Assembly (NCBI GenBank): GCA_002007465.1
Contig: LNAC01001222.1
Coordinates: 62,001-126,000 of the forward strand
Direction of reading: 5' to 3'
DNA length: 64,000 bases
Source of the DNA: Ailurus styani
Lineage: Eukaryota > Chordata > Mammalia > Carnivora > Ailuridae
A program made the translations under genes and the position numbers. Below the pieces are notes generated by a model that saw only the letters and a program-made list of their open reading frames with translations, ran no database searches and was not told where the DNA came from. Every line of letters starts with the position of its first letter. Within the stretch, counting starts at the first letter, position 1. Below, one piece after another: positions 23,837 through 34,789 of the stretch.

Positions 23837-23913
23837 GTGAAAGATGTAAGCCTGATGATTCACAGACCTGTACCCCTTGGGCAAAGAATAAAAATAAAAT
23901 TAAAAAAAAAAAA
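23837..23913 (+). mobile_element. Very short carnivore LINE-1 3' tail insertion
   Basis: 'gtaagcctgatgattcacag' and 'acctgtaccccttgggcaaa' followed by an A run are the last roughly 75 bp of a carnivore L1. The host L1M reads agaatgct on both sides (23829-23836 and 23914-23921), which I take as an 8-bp target-site duplication. Confidence 0.85.
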
Positions 23914-24420
23914 AGAATGCTCATAGCTGCTCTATTAGTGATAGCCCTCACCTGGAAACTACACAAATGTCCATCAGTAAAAGAATGAATGATGAAATCG
24001 TGGTATATCTACAAAATGGAACACTAAGTAGCAATGAAAAAGAAAAATCTAGACATTTACACAATATGGATTTATCTCACAAAAATCATGGTGAGCAAAA
24101 GAAAACAGACACAAATAGTACTATATTATTCCATCTATATTAACTCTATTTATGTAAAGTTCAGAAATAGTCAAAATTAACCAATGTGGTTTAAAGTTAA
24201 AAAGAAGTGGTTACCTTTGGTGATGGGGCAGATAGTAATGGGGAGGGAGCAAGTCAGGGCCTTGTAGAATGCTAATTATGTTTACTTTCTGTATTTGGAC
24301 AGCAGTTACATGGATGTGTTCATCTGTAAATAGTCACTGGGCTGTATACTTATAGTTTCCGCACTTTTCCGTATGTGTAGTATACATCATAAAATTAGTG
24401 AGTTATTTATACTTCATTCT

Positions 24421-25399
24421 AAACCCAACAATTTTTTTTTCTCCTAGTGTTTTTGGCTGAGCTAATTAAAATACAAGTTGACTGATTTATGCATTAATTT
24501 AAAAAACCGTTTTGCCACACCTTTAACGATGAGACCTGTTTCTTTTTTTCTGCCAAAGCAGGATTTTCCATTACTGCCTGCTGCTATTGCATTAGAGAGT
24601 TGCCATTTCAAACACTCCTGGAAGGTTCCATTTCTTCTTGGAGCCTATTTAAATTACACATTTAGAACCTTTTAATTACCAAAAAGTCCCATGTGCTCTT
24701 TATAGGCATTTGTCAGTTCTCACCATCTTTAAATGGAGGAAAAGTTGTGTCTTAAAGTTTGTTTTGGTGGAAAGTGGACATAGGGTATTAGGGCAAGGAG
24801 CTTTTGCACTCACTCCTATGTGTGGTCTTCCCTAGAAGAATTGTTTCATGGAATCATGCATTCTAAGTGAAGTCAGGAGAGCTGAGAGAATAGGCAGGGG
24901 GAAATGGAGATCAGTTCTCTGAGCTACCACTGCATGTGTAACCACAGCTACATAATGAAATATTGATACCCTCTAGAGGTTGAATTTTATGAAACAAGCA
25001 GAGTTTACTGAACACACTGGGAAGCTTCTCTTTCTGACCTTCCAAATGCTGCGACGTCAAGGCCATTCCCATCCAAGAGGCAGTCTTGGCCAAGAAAGGT
25101 CAAGTGTAGCTAGCTAAAAGCCACAACCTTGGTGAAGCATTTCCTGATTTCTTTCTGCATAATTAATGTCTTCCTCTACTCTAATTCAATATAATTTGTT
25201 CATATTCAATTTCATCTTTATATCAACCAAATGATAGTGGCTCCCCCCCTAAACAAAATGGCCCCATTTTCCCTTTTCATAAAAACTGGGGTGTGTCAAG
25301 GATTGTAATAGTATCATACTATTACACTTTGTCTAATGTTGCCCAAATTTTCCTTCACCAGCATGTTGCTTCAATTTCCTCCTTGCATTGCTTATAAAG
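24421..25399. other. Unique AT-rich sequence, possible conserved element
   Basis: No gene is seen. 24455-24690 is rich in TAATTA-type motifs and free of repeats, and is discussed in the findings. Open frames of about 60 codons are not recognisable. Confidence 0.5.
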
Positions 25400-25920
25400 A
25401 ATTTCCTGGCTCAGATATCTATACACTTATGTTCACAGCAGCATTATTCACAATATCTGCAAGATAGAAGCAACCCAAGTGTCTGTTGTAAGATGAATAG
25501 ATGAACAAAATGTGATCAACACATACAACAGGATCTCCTTCAGCCCTAAAGAGAAGGAAATTCTGACAAATGCTACAAGGCAGATGAACCTTGAAGACAT
25601 CATGCTAAGTGAAATGCTAAGTGAAATAAGCCAGAGGAAGAACAAATATGGTATGGCTCCATTTATATGAGGTTTCTAGAGTAATCAAATTCATAGAAAC
25701 AGAAAGAATAATGATGGTTGCCAGGGGCTGCGGGGAGGAAGGAATGGGGAGTTCTTGTTTATTGGGCACAGGGTTGCAGCTGGAGAAGATGCAAAAGTTC
25801 TGGAGACAGATAGCAGTGTTGGTTACACAACAAGTGAATGTCCTTTATGTCATGGAACTGGATACCCAAAAATAGTTAAAAGGGTAAATTTTATACAATA
25901 TTTTTAATATGCAGAAATTT
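25400..25920 (+). mobile_element. Old L1M 3' end
   Basis: 'gttcacagcagcattattca', 'gatgaaccttgaagacatca', 'gaaataagccagaggaagaa', 'gatggttgccaggggctgcg' and 'tagttaaaagggtaaatttt' follow the L1M 3' end in sense. A local 12-bp tandem duplication atgctaagtgaa lies at 25602-25625. Confidence 0.88.
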
Positions 25921-26118
25921 GAGAAAAAGAATCCTTGGTCCTTTTTTCCTCAGCAACTCCCGATTTGTTGGTTGGTTTGTTTTTGTCATTTTTTGTGCCC
26001 TATTTTCCGTTCTGCCTGTCCCCTCTTTCTGTCCCATATACTAACACACAAGCCCTGTATTTGACTTTAGACAACATTTAGGTATATATTAGGTATATTC
26101 TCACACAAAATGAGAAAC

Positions 26119-26278
26119 TCAGGGAGAGGGAAGGAGAGCACAAGCAGGGTGAGGTTTAGAGGGAGAAGCAGGCTCTCCGCTGAGCAGGGAGCCCAACACG
26201 GGGCTCGATCCCAGGACTCCGGGATCATGACCTGAGCCGGAGGCACACGTTTAACTGACTGAGCTACCCAGGTGTCCC
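26119..26278 (-). mobile_element. Can-SINE lacking its T-rich end, antisense
   Basis: 'agaagcaggctctccgctga', 'gctcgatcccaggactccgg' and the head 'gagctacccaggtgtcc' are present. The A-tail end is missing or mutated beyond recognition, and no target-site duplication is seen. Confidence 0.9.
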
Positions 26279-26319
26279 TGTTTCAGTTTTCAGACTAGAG
26301 GATTCTCCAGAGTGGGGTC

Positions 26320-26425
26320 CTCATTGTATCACAGCGCCTGACACAGTCTCTTGGAATCAACTCTTGGATACTTGTTTGGATAAGTGAATGAATAATGAGT
26401 GGAGGAATGAGTGAAAATCAAGACA
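26320..26425 (+). mobile_element. L2 tail fragment
   Basis: 'gtatcacagcgcctgacaca' followed by 'ggataagtgaatgaataatg' resembles the last part of L2. Confidence 0.45.
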
Positions 26426-27279
26426 TAACTGTTCATTATTACAGAGAGAACACAGAGGCTTGTATGTCCAGTGGCAGACATGAAGGTAAAGTTTCTTTCT
26501 AACAGAGAAGACAGAGTTTTACAGTTACTGGTTGAACATCAACTTCGCCCACAACTAAAAACCACTTGCTCTACTTTGTATCTGCAGAATAGGGCATACT
26601 AACATTACACTCAGGAGTGCTGTGAAAATCAATTTTTATCGGTTAATTGTTTCAAAGTTGAGAGGTAATAAATTGTCTTTATGATATGAATTTAAAATAA
26701 TGTTATCCTCTAGCATTTTTTTTAAATAGAAAAGAATCCCTTTCTACATTGAAAACGTGTGGTAGAAAAGTAAGTAGAATTGTTTCCACTTACAATGCTT
26801 TCAAGTTATAGCCCTGGAGCCATTTGGCCTGAGCTATAAAGGTGGAAAGAAACTGAGTTTTATGCACATGCATGCTCACACACAGTACACTCTCTTATGT
26901 AAACCAGGCAGTGACAAGTTACTTGGATGGCTAAATCGAAACTGGTCCACCAAACAAAATTGTGCACTGTGTTGGAGAGCATTAGTGCTGCCGGGTTTTA
27001 AGGTTTGCCTTGGCTGGGATTCACTGTAACACCACCCACCTCTCTCCAGTTGCAATATTCTAACCAGGTCACCTAGATGCTGTGAAACAGATGTTCATTG
27101 AAGGGAAAAGGAAGTAGGTGGTGTCCATTGAAAAGTGATAGCCATCGTGGAGGGGAAAATATAGTTTTACCTACAACACAGGCTGAATATTATGGAAAAT
27201 TATTGGTAGGGGAGACATTCCTAGCTCTCCAGGAATCTGCAGCATTTAGTAAGCACTTGAGGGTACTGAGAGGCAGGAA
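26426..27279. other. Unique sequence, no gene seen
   Basis: No repeat family is recognised. A 75-codon open frame (27098-27325) runs into the MIR and is not a credible gene. Confidence 0.5.
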
Positions 27280-27490
27280 AGCAGGGGAGGAAGGCTCTTG
27301 GGCTCTGGGGTCAGACTGGCCTTGACTCCCAGCTCTGTACCTCCTAGCCATGGGACCTTGGGCAAATTACTTAATCTTCATCTTCAGCTTCTCATCTGTA
27401 AAACTGGATAAGAATACCTACTTCCTCTGGTTCTTGCAATGATTACATGTGTTGATCATGTAAAGCACTTCAAATTGTGCACAGTACTGT
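27280..27490 (+). mobile_element. MIR SINE, well preserved
   Basis: 'ctctggggtcagactggcct', 'gaccttgggcaaattactta', 'cttctcatctgtaaaactgg' and 'catgtaaagcacttcaaatt' give an almost complete MIR in sense orientation. It is the best preserved MIR in the window. Confidence 0.9.
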
Positions 27491-29589
27491 TGACTATTAT
27501 GACAAAGATTGGCTTTATGCAGAGGGAACTCCACCATTGATTTGGGTTGGCAACCCACTCAACCTGAAGTTCTAAGAGGGGATGAATGGTGACCAGAGCT
27601 TCACGGAATGGCTAGAAAACAGTCTGTTCTCAGTGCTAAGATTCCCACTTTTGTAAGTGCTACCAAATACAGAGCCTTGAGCCTTTCTTGACATTCCAGT
27701 AACCCCACTTTGCAGAAGTTCAGAGCAGGCTGCAGATGGTCGCACCCCTCTGCCCAGAAGCTTAGTGGGCATCTTCTTAGCAATTTGGTAGACCTATGAC
27801 TTGTTAACACCTCACATCAGCCTTGGGGACCCAGAGCCCTCTGTTGAATCTTTCTCCCCTGTGCCTTCATGACCTTTCCAAGCTTTCACTCATCTCTTTC
27901 CTTCTGAAGGAATTTCTATTAGTGAGGGTCTTCTTACCTGATCGAGTCATACTTTTGTTTTGTGATCCAGGTTGTGTGGATATCACATATACACCTTCTG
28001 ATGTCACAGGGCACGATTTAGTAAACTGAGGCACTGGTTGGGAGAAGTAGGAATTAAGAATATAGATTCCAAAGCTTCTCCGTTTGCAAACTTATTTTTT
28101 TATGAGTTGTCATTAATGTGAAAAAAGCTACATGATCGAACATAGCTTCAGCATTGTCCACCACTAACAGGTAGCAAGAGAAGCTGTGAGTGTTTCAGTC
28201 TTCGTCTCTGACCTGTTGTTTTGCATTTGTGCATACTCTTGCATATTTTAGGAACAATATAACTCTGCTGTAGCCAATAAATACAAAAGCAACGAGAGTT
28301 TCAAAATGCTAGGTAGAAGAGGAATTTGAGTTTGATATAAAAAGAAGTGGTCTCTCTGCTTCTGGCTATGATGCCGGACTAATTACCCTCGGCAAACAGC
28401 CACAGAATAGGCACCTCCTTAGAATGAGGCAACTGTGTCCAGCCCTTGGACAGCAGGCAGTGCTAGACAGAAATCCTTAAGAGAAGGGAAATCCATGGGG
28501 TGAGAGCCCTGATCGCCCTAGCCCTGTGCCTGTGTACAATTTCCAGTGCAACGTAGGGATCTGGAACCCAGGTAGACATAGGAGTTCCTCTGGTCTGAGG
28601 AGGCAGAGGTCAGAGTCTGGAGGATGTCATGGAATCTGAAGGGTAAGGTGCCAACAAGGGAGACCTCGGAAGTCACGTGGGATCCCAGTGGGTCTTTGGC
28701 GGAGGGGGAGCCTGAAAACTACAGAAATGGTTTGTCTTGAATATTCTTGTAAATCGCAGGTCGTTCTTTTCAAGTGCGCTAATCTGATTATTGTTTATAA
28801 CAGCATGTTGTGTTCTCATTTTGTTGAATATGTGCCTAGGTCTCATGCGGCATCCTTTCTGTTCATTGCCCATTTTTTAGTACCTAATGTTCTGTCAAGA
28901 TCTGCTCTTTGCTCAAGAAGAATGTGGGAAGGGGCAAGGGGGGTGATTCGCATGGGCAGTAGAGTCTCGTCTCAGAACACTTTCTCAGCGTATTTGCTGT
29001 CTTTCTGTGGGGAATGACTGCGTTCGTCTTCCAGGAATTCCTTCCACATGTCCCTTCTCATGCTGTGGAGTGGACAGATCGCTCAGCAGGCGGCCTGAAA
29101 GCTGAGTTCTGCCCAGTCCTTCTGTTTCTGTTTGGTGACTTAGTGTTTAGTTTCACTATGGTAGCGGATAGAACTCTAGCTGGTTATAACTTCCCTTCCC
29201 TCTTCTACTTGGTTTGAGGTGAGGAGTCCAGTCAAGAAAAATCAAAGATGGTGTGACTCTGTCATACCTTGTTCAGGCCTGTCTTTCTAACACTCTGTGT
29301 TTGGGAGTCAAACCTCCATAGAGCGGTGTTGGACTTTTTCTCTGGCCCACCCCAAATCCTGGTTTCTGTCACAAAAGACAAAGAACTGTTTGTTGAATTC
29401 AACACAAAGTGACACGTAGGATTCCATGTAGGTTCTCACTTGTCCTGCCTCTATTTGGTCCTAATTTTCACAGATTTTACAAATTTTGAAAAATCCGTGG
29501 CTTGTGATTGTAGTCATATCTCACTTGTACTGAAGGAGTAAACTTTTATTTGTTTCTCATTCTTTTAAGTGAGCTGGTATGTGCTGTTT
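27491..29589. other. 2.1 kb of unique sequence, no supported gene
   Basis: Open frames of 60-109 codons are present (the longest is 28688-29017, plus) without recognisable domains. The part at 28370-28660 is moderately GC-rich and could belong to an old transposon 5' region, but I cannot identify it. Confidence 0.5.
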
Positions 29590-30290
29590 AGAATGAAAAA
29601 TTAAAAGTTTTAAGTACGCTACTTAAAATTATAATGTCAAATGGCAATAGAACTGCTTAGCAGGAGAATAAAAGAAATACAAATAAAAGCAAAAACTGTT
29701 ACATGTCTAAAATTTAAAAAGGGAGAAGGAGAAGTGGTAAGAGGGAAACTCAAACATAAAATAATAAGATAGAATATAAAATAAAATTGTATATAGTAAA
29801 GTTGCCAAATATATCTACTATAGTAAGTACAAACTGGATAAACTCTAAAAACAAAGATTCTTAGCTTCGATTAAAAACCAAAACCCAAATTATAGACTAT
29901 GGAAAGAGTAAAAAATTAGAAAATATTTAAACATTGTAACTTATGACAAGTAAATAATATCATGTCCTCACTATGGAATATACAGGTGTTCATAAGAATT
30001 CATAAATATGTGTGCACACACAAGACTTATATTCTACAAACAAGTTGCAAAATAGCATGAAATGACCTTCGCTTAAGCAAAAACTTGAATATGTGTATTC
30101 TAAATATACAGAAAACATCTGAAAAGATTTATAATATCATTTTGTAGATATTTGTTGTAGAGTAGAATTTATTAGGCTGTAGAAGGAAGAGGGGATTTAA
30201 TTTCTCACTTTGTATGATTCTCAACTGTTTGTCACAAACATACTTTGCTTTTCTAATAAAAATGTTTTAAATCGCTATCACATATATTCA
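29590..30290. other. A-rich segment, possibly old LINE-derived
   Basis: It is strongly A-rich on the plus strand, with L1/HAL1-like texture ('agaatataaaataaaattgt', 'cttttctaataaaaatgtt' near the end). No phrase is diagnostic, so I do not assign a family. Confidence 0.3.
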
Positions 30291-30607
30291 AAAAATTAAT
30301 TGTCAAATATTTTGCATACAAAACTGAATCCTTAGTCTATGCCCCAAATCGTTTCCTTTCTCTTGGATTACTCAAAAGGGCATTTTTAAAGTTTTCTCTG
30401 GCTCAAGAGTCATAACCTGCCACAACTGTGTAAAAGTGGGGAATTCAAAAGAAAGTAGATTCTGTTAGAAAATTTATGACTGAGGAATACAGTATAACTG
30501 GAAAAATGAAAAATGAGGCTATAGAGGACAGCAGGTGCCAAATGCTGGTATATTAAGGCATTAGGCATTATGAATAAAGCAACTGAAATTTCGTTTTTGT
30601 TTTGTTC

Positions 30608-30795
30608 TTAGAGAGAGAGAGCGCATGCAGGGACGGGGTGGGGAGGGACTGAGGAAGAGGAAAAGAGAGAACCTCAAGCAGACTCCATGCTCAGCGAGGA
30701 GCCCCACAAGGGGCTCAGTCTCACAACACTGAGATCATGACCTGAGCTGAAATCAAGAATCAGATGCTTAACCAACTGTGCCACCTGGGGGCCCT
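30608..30795 (-). mobile_element. Can-SINE, degraded, antisense
   Basis: 'agagagaacctcaagcagac', 'tgagatcatgacctgagctg' and 'caactgtgccacctggggg' mark the body and a mutated head. The A-tail region is replaced by 'tttttgttttgttc'. It is an older copy without a clear target-site duplication. Confidence 0.88.
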
Positions 30796-32696
30796 GCCAC
30801 CGAAGTGCTTTAAGCAAGTAGAGTAACACCATCAAGGTTGCGTTTTCAAGAAATTGCTGGTTGAAGGTTGGAGAAAGAAGTTGGAGGAGGGCAAGAATGG
30901 AAACAGGATACGTGATTTAAGGCTGATAATCTTAAATCTTCTGCCTAGCTCAAACACTTGGTTGTGAAATACCACTTATGAGTCTCACAACTGGAGGACA
31001 AAATACCAGCTTTTTTTTTTTTTTAACTGATGAAATTAAATGACATGTTTGCAGCCCTGGCTGGACTACCTCCTTTTTGCTTCCTCCAACTGGCAATTAA
31101 GACCTTGGATTCACCCACCCATGTGACAGTTTTAGTCAGCAGAGCTTTATCTGCATCTTGTAATTCCCAGCAACTAAAAGGAAAAGAGAAGAAGAGGTCT
31201 TCAGACATAATCTTTTGAAGGCAGCCTGGATCCAGACTGAGGTCAGTTACCTTGGTCTGAAGAGCAGAATAGAATGTCCTTTCAATGGGCAGACAGGTAC
31301 TAAAGGGAAGAATCTCAAAAATTCACGAATGCTTCTTTTCTCTGGGGGTGGGGCCATAAACGAAAGGTCAGAGAGGACCGAATCGTTCCTTGCATTCTTT
31401 TCCTCGTTCCCTGAGAATGTGGTGAGTAGGGAAGAAGTGTCACCCTGGAACCAAGGGGCCAGGTACAGTGAGCTTCAACCACATTTGAGACTGCAATGTC
31501 CTCAGATGAGCGACAGACTCCAGGGAGTAGAATGGGGCCTCTCAGTGTCAGCTGAGTACAGAGGGCTGTTTCTTCAGCGTGGGGTAAGAGCGCCCACGAC
31601 GGGGGGAGAGCATGGTTTACCGGAATGGGAGCACACATATTTATGAAGCCAGGACTTGATTTTTTGAAAAGAAGTTTAAAATGTTTAGCTATTCCACTCT
31701 TAGAGGAATAAGTTAATGACTTAAGGAATGCATTTACAAGTTTCTTGGTTAGAGTTTTAGATTTCCATTTAGAAAAGGCCTTCAGCCATATTCTGTGGAT
31801 TTCTCTTTCCTTATTTCCTTCCCTTCCCTTCCTTCCTCCCTTTCTTTGCTGTCCACATGTTTATAAAGAACACTTCCTTCCAAGCGTTGGGCTATATATC
31901 ATTTCACCAATAGGTTCAAAGAAGTACACACAGTAATTATGGAAAATGCTATGTCAGTGCCACGGTAACTATGGAAAATGCTTGATTCAACAATATCAAG
32001 GAGAAATTAATGGGCATTTTATGAAGGAAGATGTCCAGGACATTGATCATTTTCATCTTATAAACTACTTTAGAGTGTTTCTTCCAATTTCTAACTGTCC
32101 AGCCCTTCTCTTTCTTTTCTTTTAGTACTCTGAACTCTAATGATGCAATTGGAGAATTTCTGGTTCTGCTAATATTGTGGATTGGATAATTCGAATATTA
32201 ACTTGCTACAAACACCCCAAAATACTGATATAGGGTACAACACTCATTATTTTAAATACAGTTATATTAGTAAGAAAGAAAAGAAAATCCATATATGAAA
32301 AACTGCAATCTGAAAATCAGGATAGTGAGCTCATTATCTGACATAGAGTTTACTAACTAAGGTGAAGAGTGGAGTGTGTGTGGGGTGTTCTTGATCTTAT
32401 CAATCCACAATATGAGTTTCACTCCCTGCACGAGAACAGAAGGTGATGGCCTTGAGGTTGCATGAGGCAGAGACATGGAACTAGAAAGTAACACAAATTA
32501 TGACTCTGAAATTGGAAATTAGAAAAAAACATTCTGCCACTGGCAGAAGTTGTTGACAGGGAAATTTTAGTTCTTTTCAGGACTCCTGCGTAAAAATAAA
32601 TACATAATAAAAGGTCTTGAGAAACTAGGAATAAAGTGACCATCCCTAACCTGATAAAGGGAATCTAAAAACAAACGTAGAACAAACATCAAACTT
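30796..32696. other. 1.9 kb of unique sequence, no supported gene
   Basis: A 143-codon frame (31215-31646, plus) overlaps a 107-codon frame on the opposite strand. Neither shows a domain, and I consider both chance. 31801-31848 is a pyrimidine-only stretch, apart from one ATT ('ccttcccttcccttccttcc'). The phrase 'tatggaaaatgct' occurs twice near 31937-31983. Confidence 0.5.
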
Positions 32697-32710
32697 AATG
32701 CTGAATTTTT

Positions 32711-32920
32711 AAAAAATATTTTATTTATTTATTTATTTTAGAGAGAGAGCAAGTGCACGAGGGTGGGGAGGGGCAGAGGAAGCCCGAGAGAGTGAATCTC
32801 AGGCAGACTCCATGCTGAGCACAGAGCTCAATGTCGGGCTTGATCTCATAACCCCAAGATCATGACCTGAGCTGAAATCAAGAGTCAGATGTTTAACCTA
32901 CTGAGCCACTCAGGCACTCC
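32711..32920 (-). mobile_element. Can-SINE, antisense
   Basis: It runs from 'tattttatttatttatttat' to the head 'gagccactcaggcactcc'. The flanks aatgctgaattttt (32697-32710) and aatggtgaaattttt (from 32921) are a slightly decayed target-site duplication. Confidence 0.93.
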
Positions 32921-33154
32921 AATGGTGAAATTTTTTAAAACTTCACTTTAGGAGAAGAATATCAGCTCTCACCTCTTATTGTCATTATGAGTCACCACAG
33001 TGAGGGAAAAAAAGGCATGGGAATTGGAAATGAGGAGGCAACATATTATTTTTACATTGTCATTTCCTTCATAGAAAACATCAAAGAACCTACAGACAAA
33101 TCACTAGATAGAACAGAGGAGTTTTGTGAGGTAGAAGAAACAATAAATAAAAAA

Positions 33155-33310
33155 TGTCAAAAGAAAAATGGACAGAGGATTTGACCAGACACTTTAGTAG
33201 AAGAGGAAAAACAACTGACCAATAAATATATTGAAGGATGCTCAACTTTATTAGGAATCAGAAGAATTCAAATTAAGACCGTGCTGAATTATGATTTCCC
33301 ACCTACTAGG
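33155..33310 (+). mobile_element. L1M ORF2-end fragment
   Basis: 'agaaaaatggacagaggatt', 'aactgaccaataaatatatt', 'gatgctcaactttattagga' and 'ttcaaattaagaccgtgctg' match the 3' end of ORF2 of old L1s in sense. Confidence 0.75.
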
Positions 33311-33329
33311 CTGGCCAAAAGCGAAAAGT

Positions 33330-33984
33330 CTGGTAAACTGAAAGAGTCTCCCAAGTAGGTTTCTCTTTCTTTTCTCACAGTTCCTTCCTCCCTACAACTC
33401 TGCCCCAGAAAGCCATTCAATTCACTTTCTCTGAGTTCCAATCCATGCTTCCTTAGTTCAGTGAGATAACAAAACATTGCTTTTGATGATCCTTCCCATT
33501 GTACAGTAAGGAACATGCTTCCAGGCAGAGAATAGGTCCTCTTGGTCTTTTCCTTTCTCTCAGGCATCATAGTCTGGGCTGCCTGTTGTCCAATGCCTGA
33601 AAACAGTTGTTTCACTTATTTTCAGTTTTTCATTTGCTTGCAGTGGGAGAGTAAAGCTGGTCCTTCTTACTCTGTCATGGCTGGAAATGGAATTTCCCTG
33701 TATCTATGCATGACAGAGTTCAGAGAGAAGGGAGCAATGCAGAAAAAGGACTCTAGTAATATGCACAGAGGTACCCTTGAGTCTTTCCTGACATGAGGAT
33801 ATACATGTATATGGTAAAACTCCATGTGGTTGGGGAAAAAAACGACCAGGGATCTGTGAACTTCATGGTTCCAAGAGCTCGGACAGGGCATGAAGTTCCA
33901 GGCAGTCAGAGTTCAAGTCCACACTGATCACTTAGGGCATTTATTAGAGACCCTGCATGGGTCAAACCTTATGGATAAGACTAA
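33330..33984. other. No gene seen; possibly old repeat-derived
   Basis: A 108-codon minus-strand frame (33289-33615) and an 84-codon plus-strand frame overlap here. Part of the sequence ('gtgggagagtaaagctggtc', 'ttactctgtcatggctggaa') resembles a common old repeat whose family I cannot name. Confidence 0.4.
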
Positions 33985-34604
33985 CTCATCCCTTGAGATT
34001 ATGTTGTTTGAGACAACATGGATGGACCTAGAGGGTATTAAGCTAAGTAAACTAAGTCAGGTAAGGGAGACAAATACCATATGATTTCACTTATAAGTGG
34101 AATCTAAAAACAACAACCGGGCGCCTGGGTGGCTCGGTGGGTTAAAGCCTCTGCCTTCGGCTCAGGTCATGATCTCAGGGTCCTGGGATCGAGGCCCGCA
34201 TCGGGCTCTCTGCTCAGCAGGGAGCCTGCTTCCTCCTCTCTCTCTGTCTACTTGTAATCTCTTTCTGTCATATAAATAAATAAAATCTTAAAAAAAATTA
34301 AAAAAAAATAAAAACAGCAACAACCAAAATGAATAAACAAAAAGCATAATTAGATCTATAAAAACAAAACCAACTGATGGTTGGCAGGGGAGGGAGTGGG
34401 AGTAGGAAAAATAGGTGCAGGGGAGTGGGGTGAGTTATGGAATAAGTAAGTCACAGGAATAAAAGGCACAGCATAAGAAATATAGTCAATGATATTGTGT
34501 AGTGATGTATCAGGACAGAAGGCAGCTACACTTGTGATGAGCACAGGATAGTGTATAAACTGATCAAATCACTATGTATACCTGAAACTAATGTCAACTA
34601 TATT
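33985..34604 (+). mobile_element. LINE-1 3' end (L1MA/carnivore type), split by a SINE
   Basis: 'acaacatggatggacctaga', 'aataccatatgatttcactt', then after the SINE 'gatggttggcaggggaggga', 'gatgagcacaggatagtgta' and 'acctgaaactaatgtcaact' follow the L1 3' UTR of this class. The A-rich tail has become a GGAA/GAAA microsatellite. Confidence 0.9.
34119..34309 (+). mobile_element. Young mustelid-type Can-SINE
   Basis: It is full length and near consensus: 'gggcgcctgggtggctcggt', 'gggttaaagcctctgccttc', 'cgggctctctgctcagcagg', ending in an A-rich tail. The flanks aaaaacaacaacc (34106-34118) and aaaaacagcaacaacc (34310-34325) derive from the target. It gives the clearest plus-strand view of the mustelid-type head. 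Confidence 0.97.
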
Positions 34605-34662
34605 AGGAAGAAAGGAGGGAAGGAAGGAAGGAAGGAAGGGAAAGAAAGAAAGAGAGAGAGAG

Positions 34663-34701
<39 letters not shown>

Positions 34702-34706
34702 AAAAA
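34605..34706. repeat. (GGAA)n/(GAAA)n microsatellite
   Basis: It begins as GGAA/GGGA units, passes through a short (GA) run and ends as pure GAAA units. Its position directly at the end of the L1 3' UTR indicates that it grew from the element's A-rich tail. Lys/Glu/Arg-rich frames across it are artefacts. Confidence 0.95.
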
Positions 34707-34789
34707 TATGAAAGAACTAAATCATACCTCCAATAAAGGTTACTCTGGACCTTCCCTGACAATGCTTAAATAAAACTCAAAAAGATCAT

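Larger units (their letters stand above)
20475..24420 (+). mobile_element. Degraded L1M body and 3' end, host of four later insertions
   Basis: ORF2-like sequence is recognisable in pieces: 'ttcttttcaatattgtacca', 'gaggttgatcctttaaaaaa', 'caaattcttagcaaaactca', 'cattggaatgcaag'-type sequence near 21765, and 'atgcaaagaaccaagactag' near 22890. The 3' UTR follows from about 23750 ('gacccagcaattctaccctt', 'tggacagcagttacatggat'). The first piece (20480-20670) corresponds to a more downstream part of ORF2 than the next, so the block is either rearranged or made of two L1s. All frames are broken. Two L1s and two SINEs are inserted in it. Confidence 0.8.

Noticed and set aside
31215..31646. 143-codon open frame overlapping a 107-codon frame on the other strand
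   Set aside because: Opposite-strand overlap and lack of any protein-like pattern make chance the simpler explanation.
34119..34309. tRNA gene suggested by A/B-box-like sequence in SINE heads
   Set aside because: The SINE heads derive from a tRNA but have no intact cloverleaf and are followed by the SINE body and A-tail.
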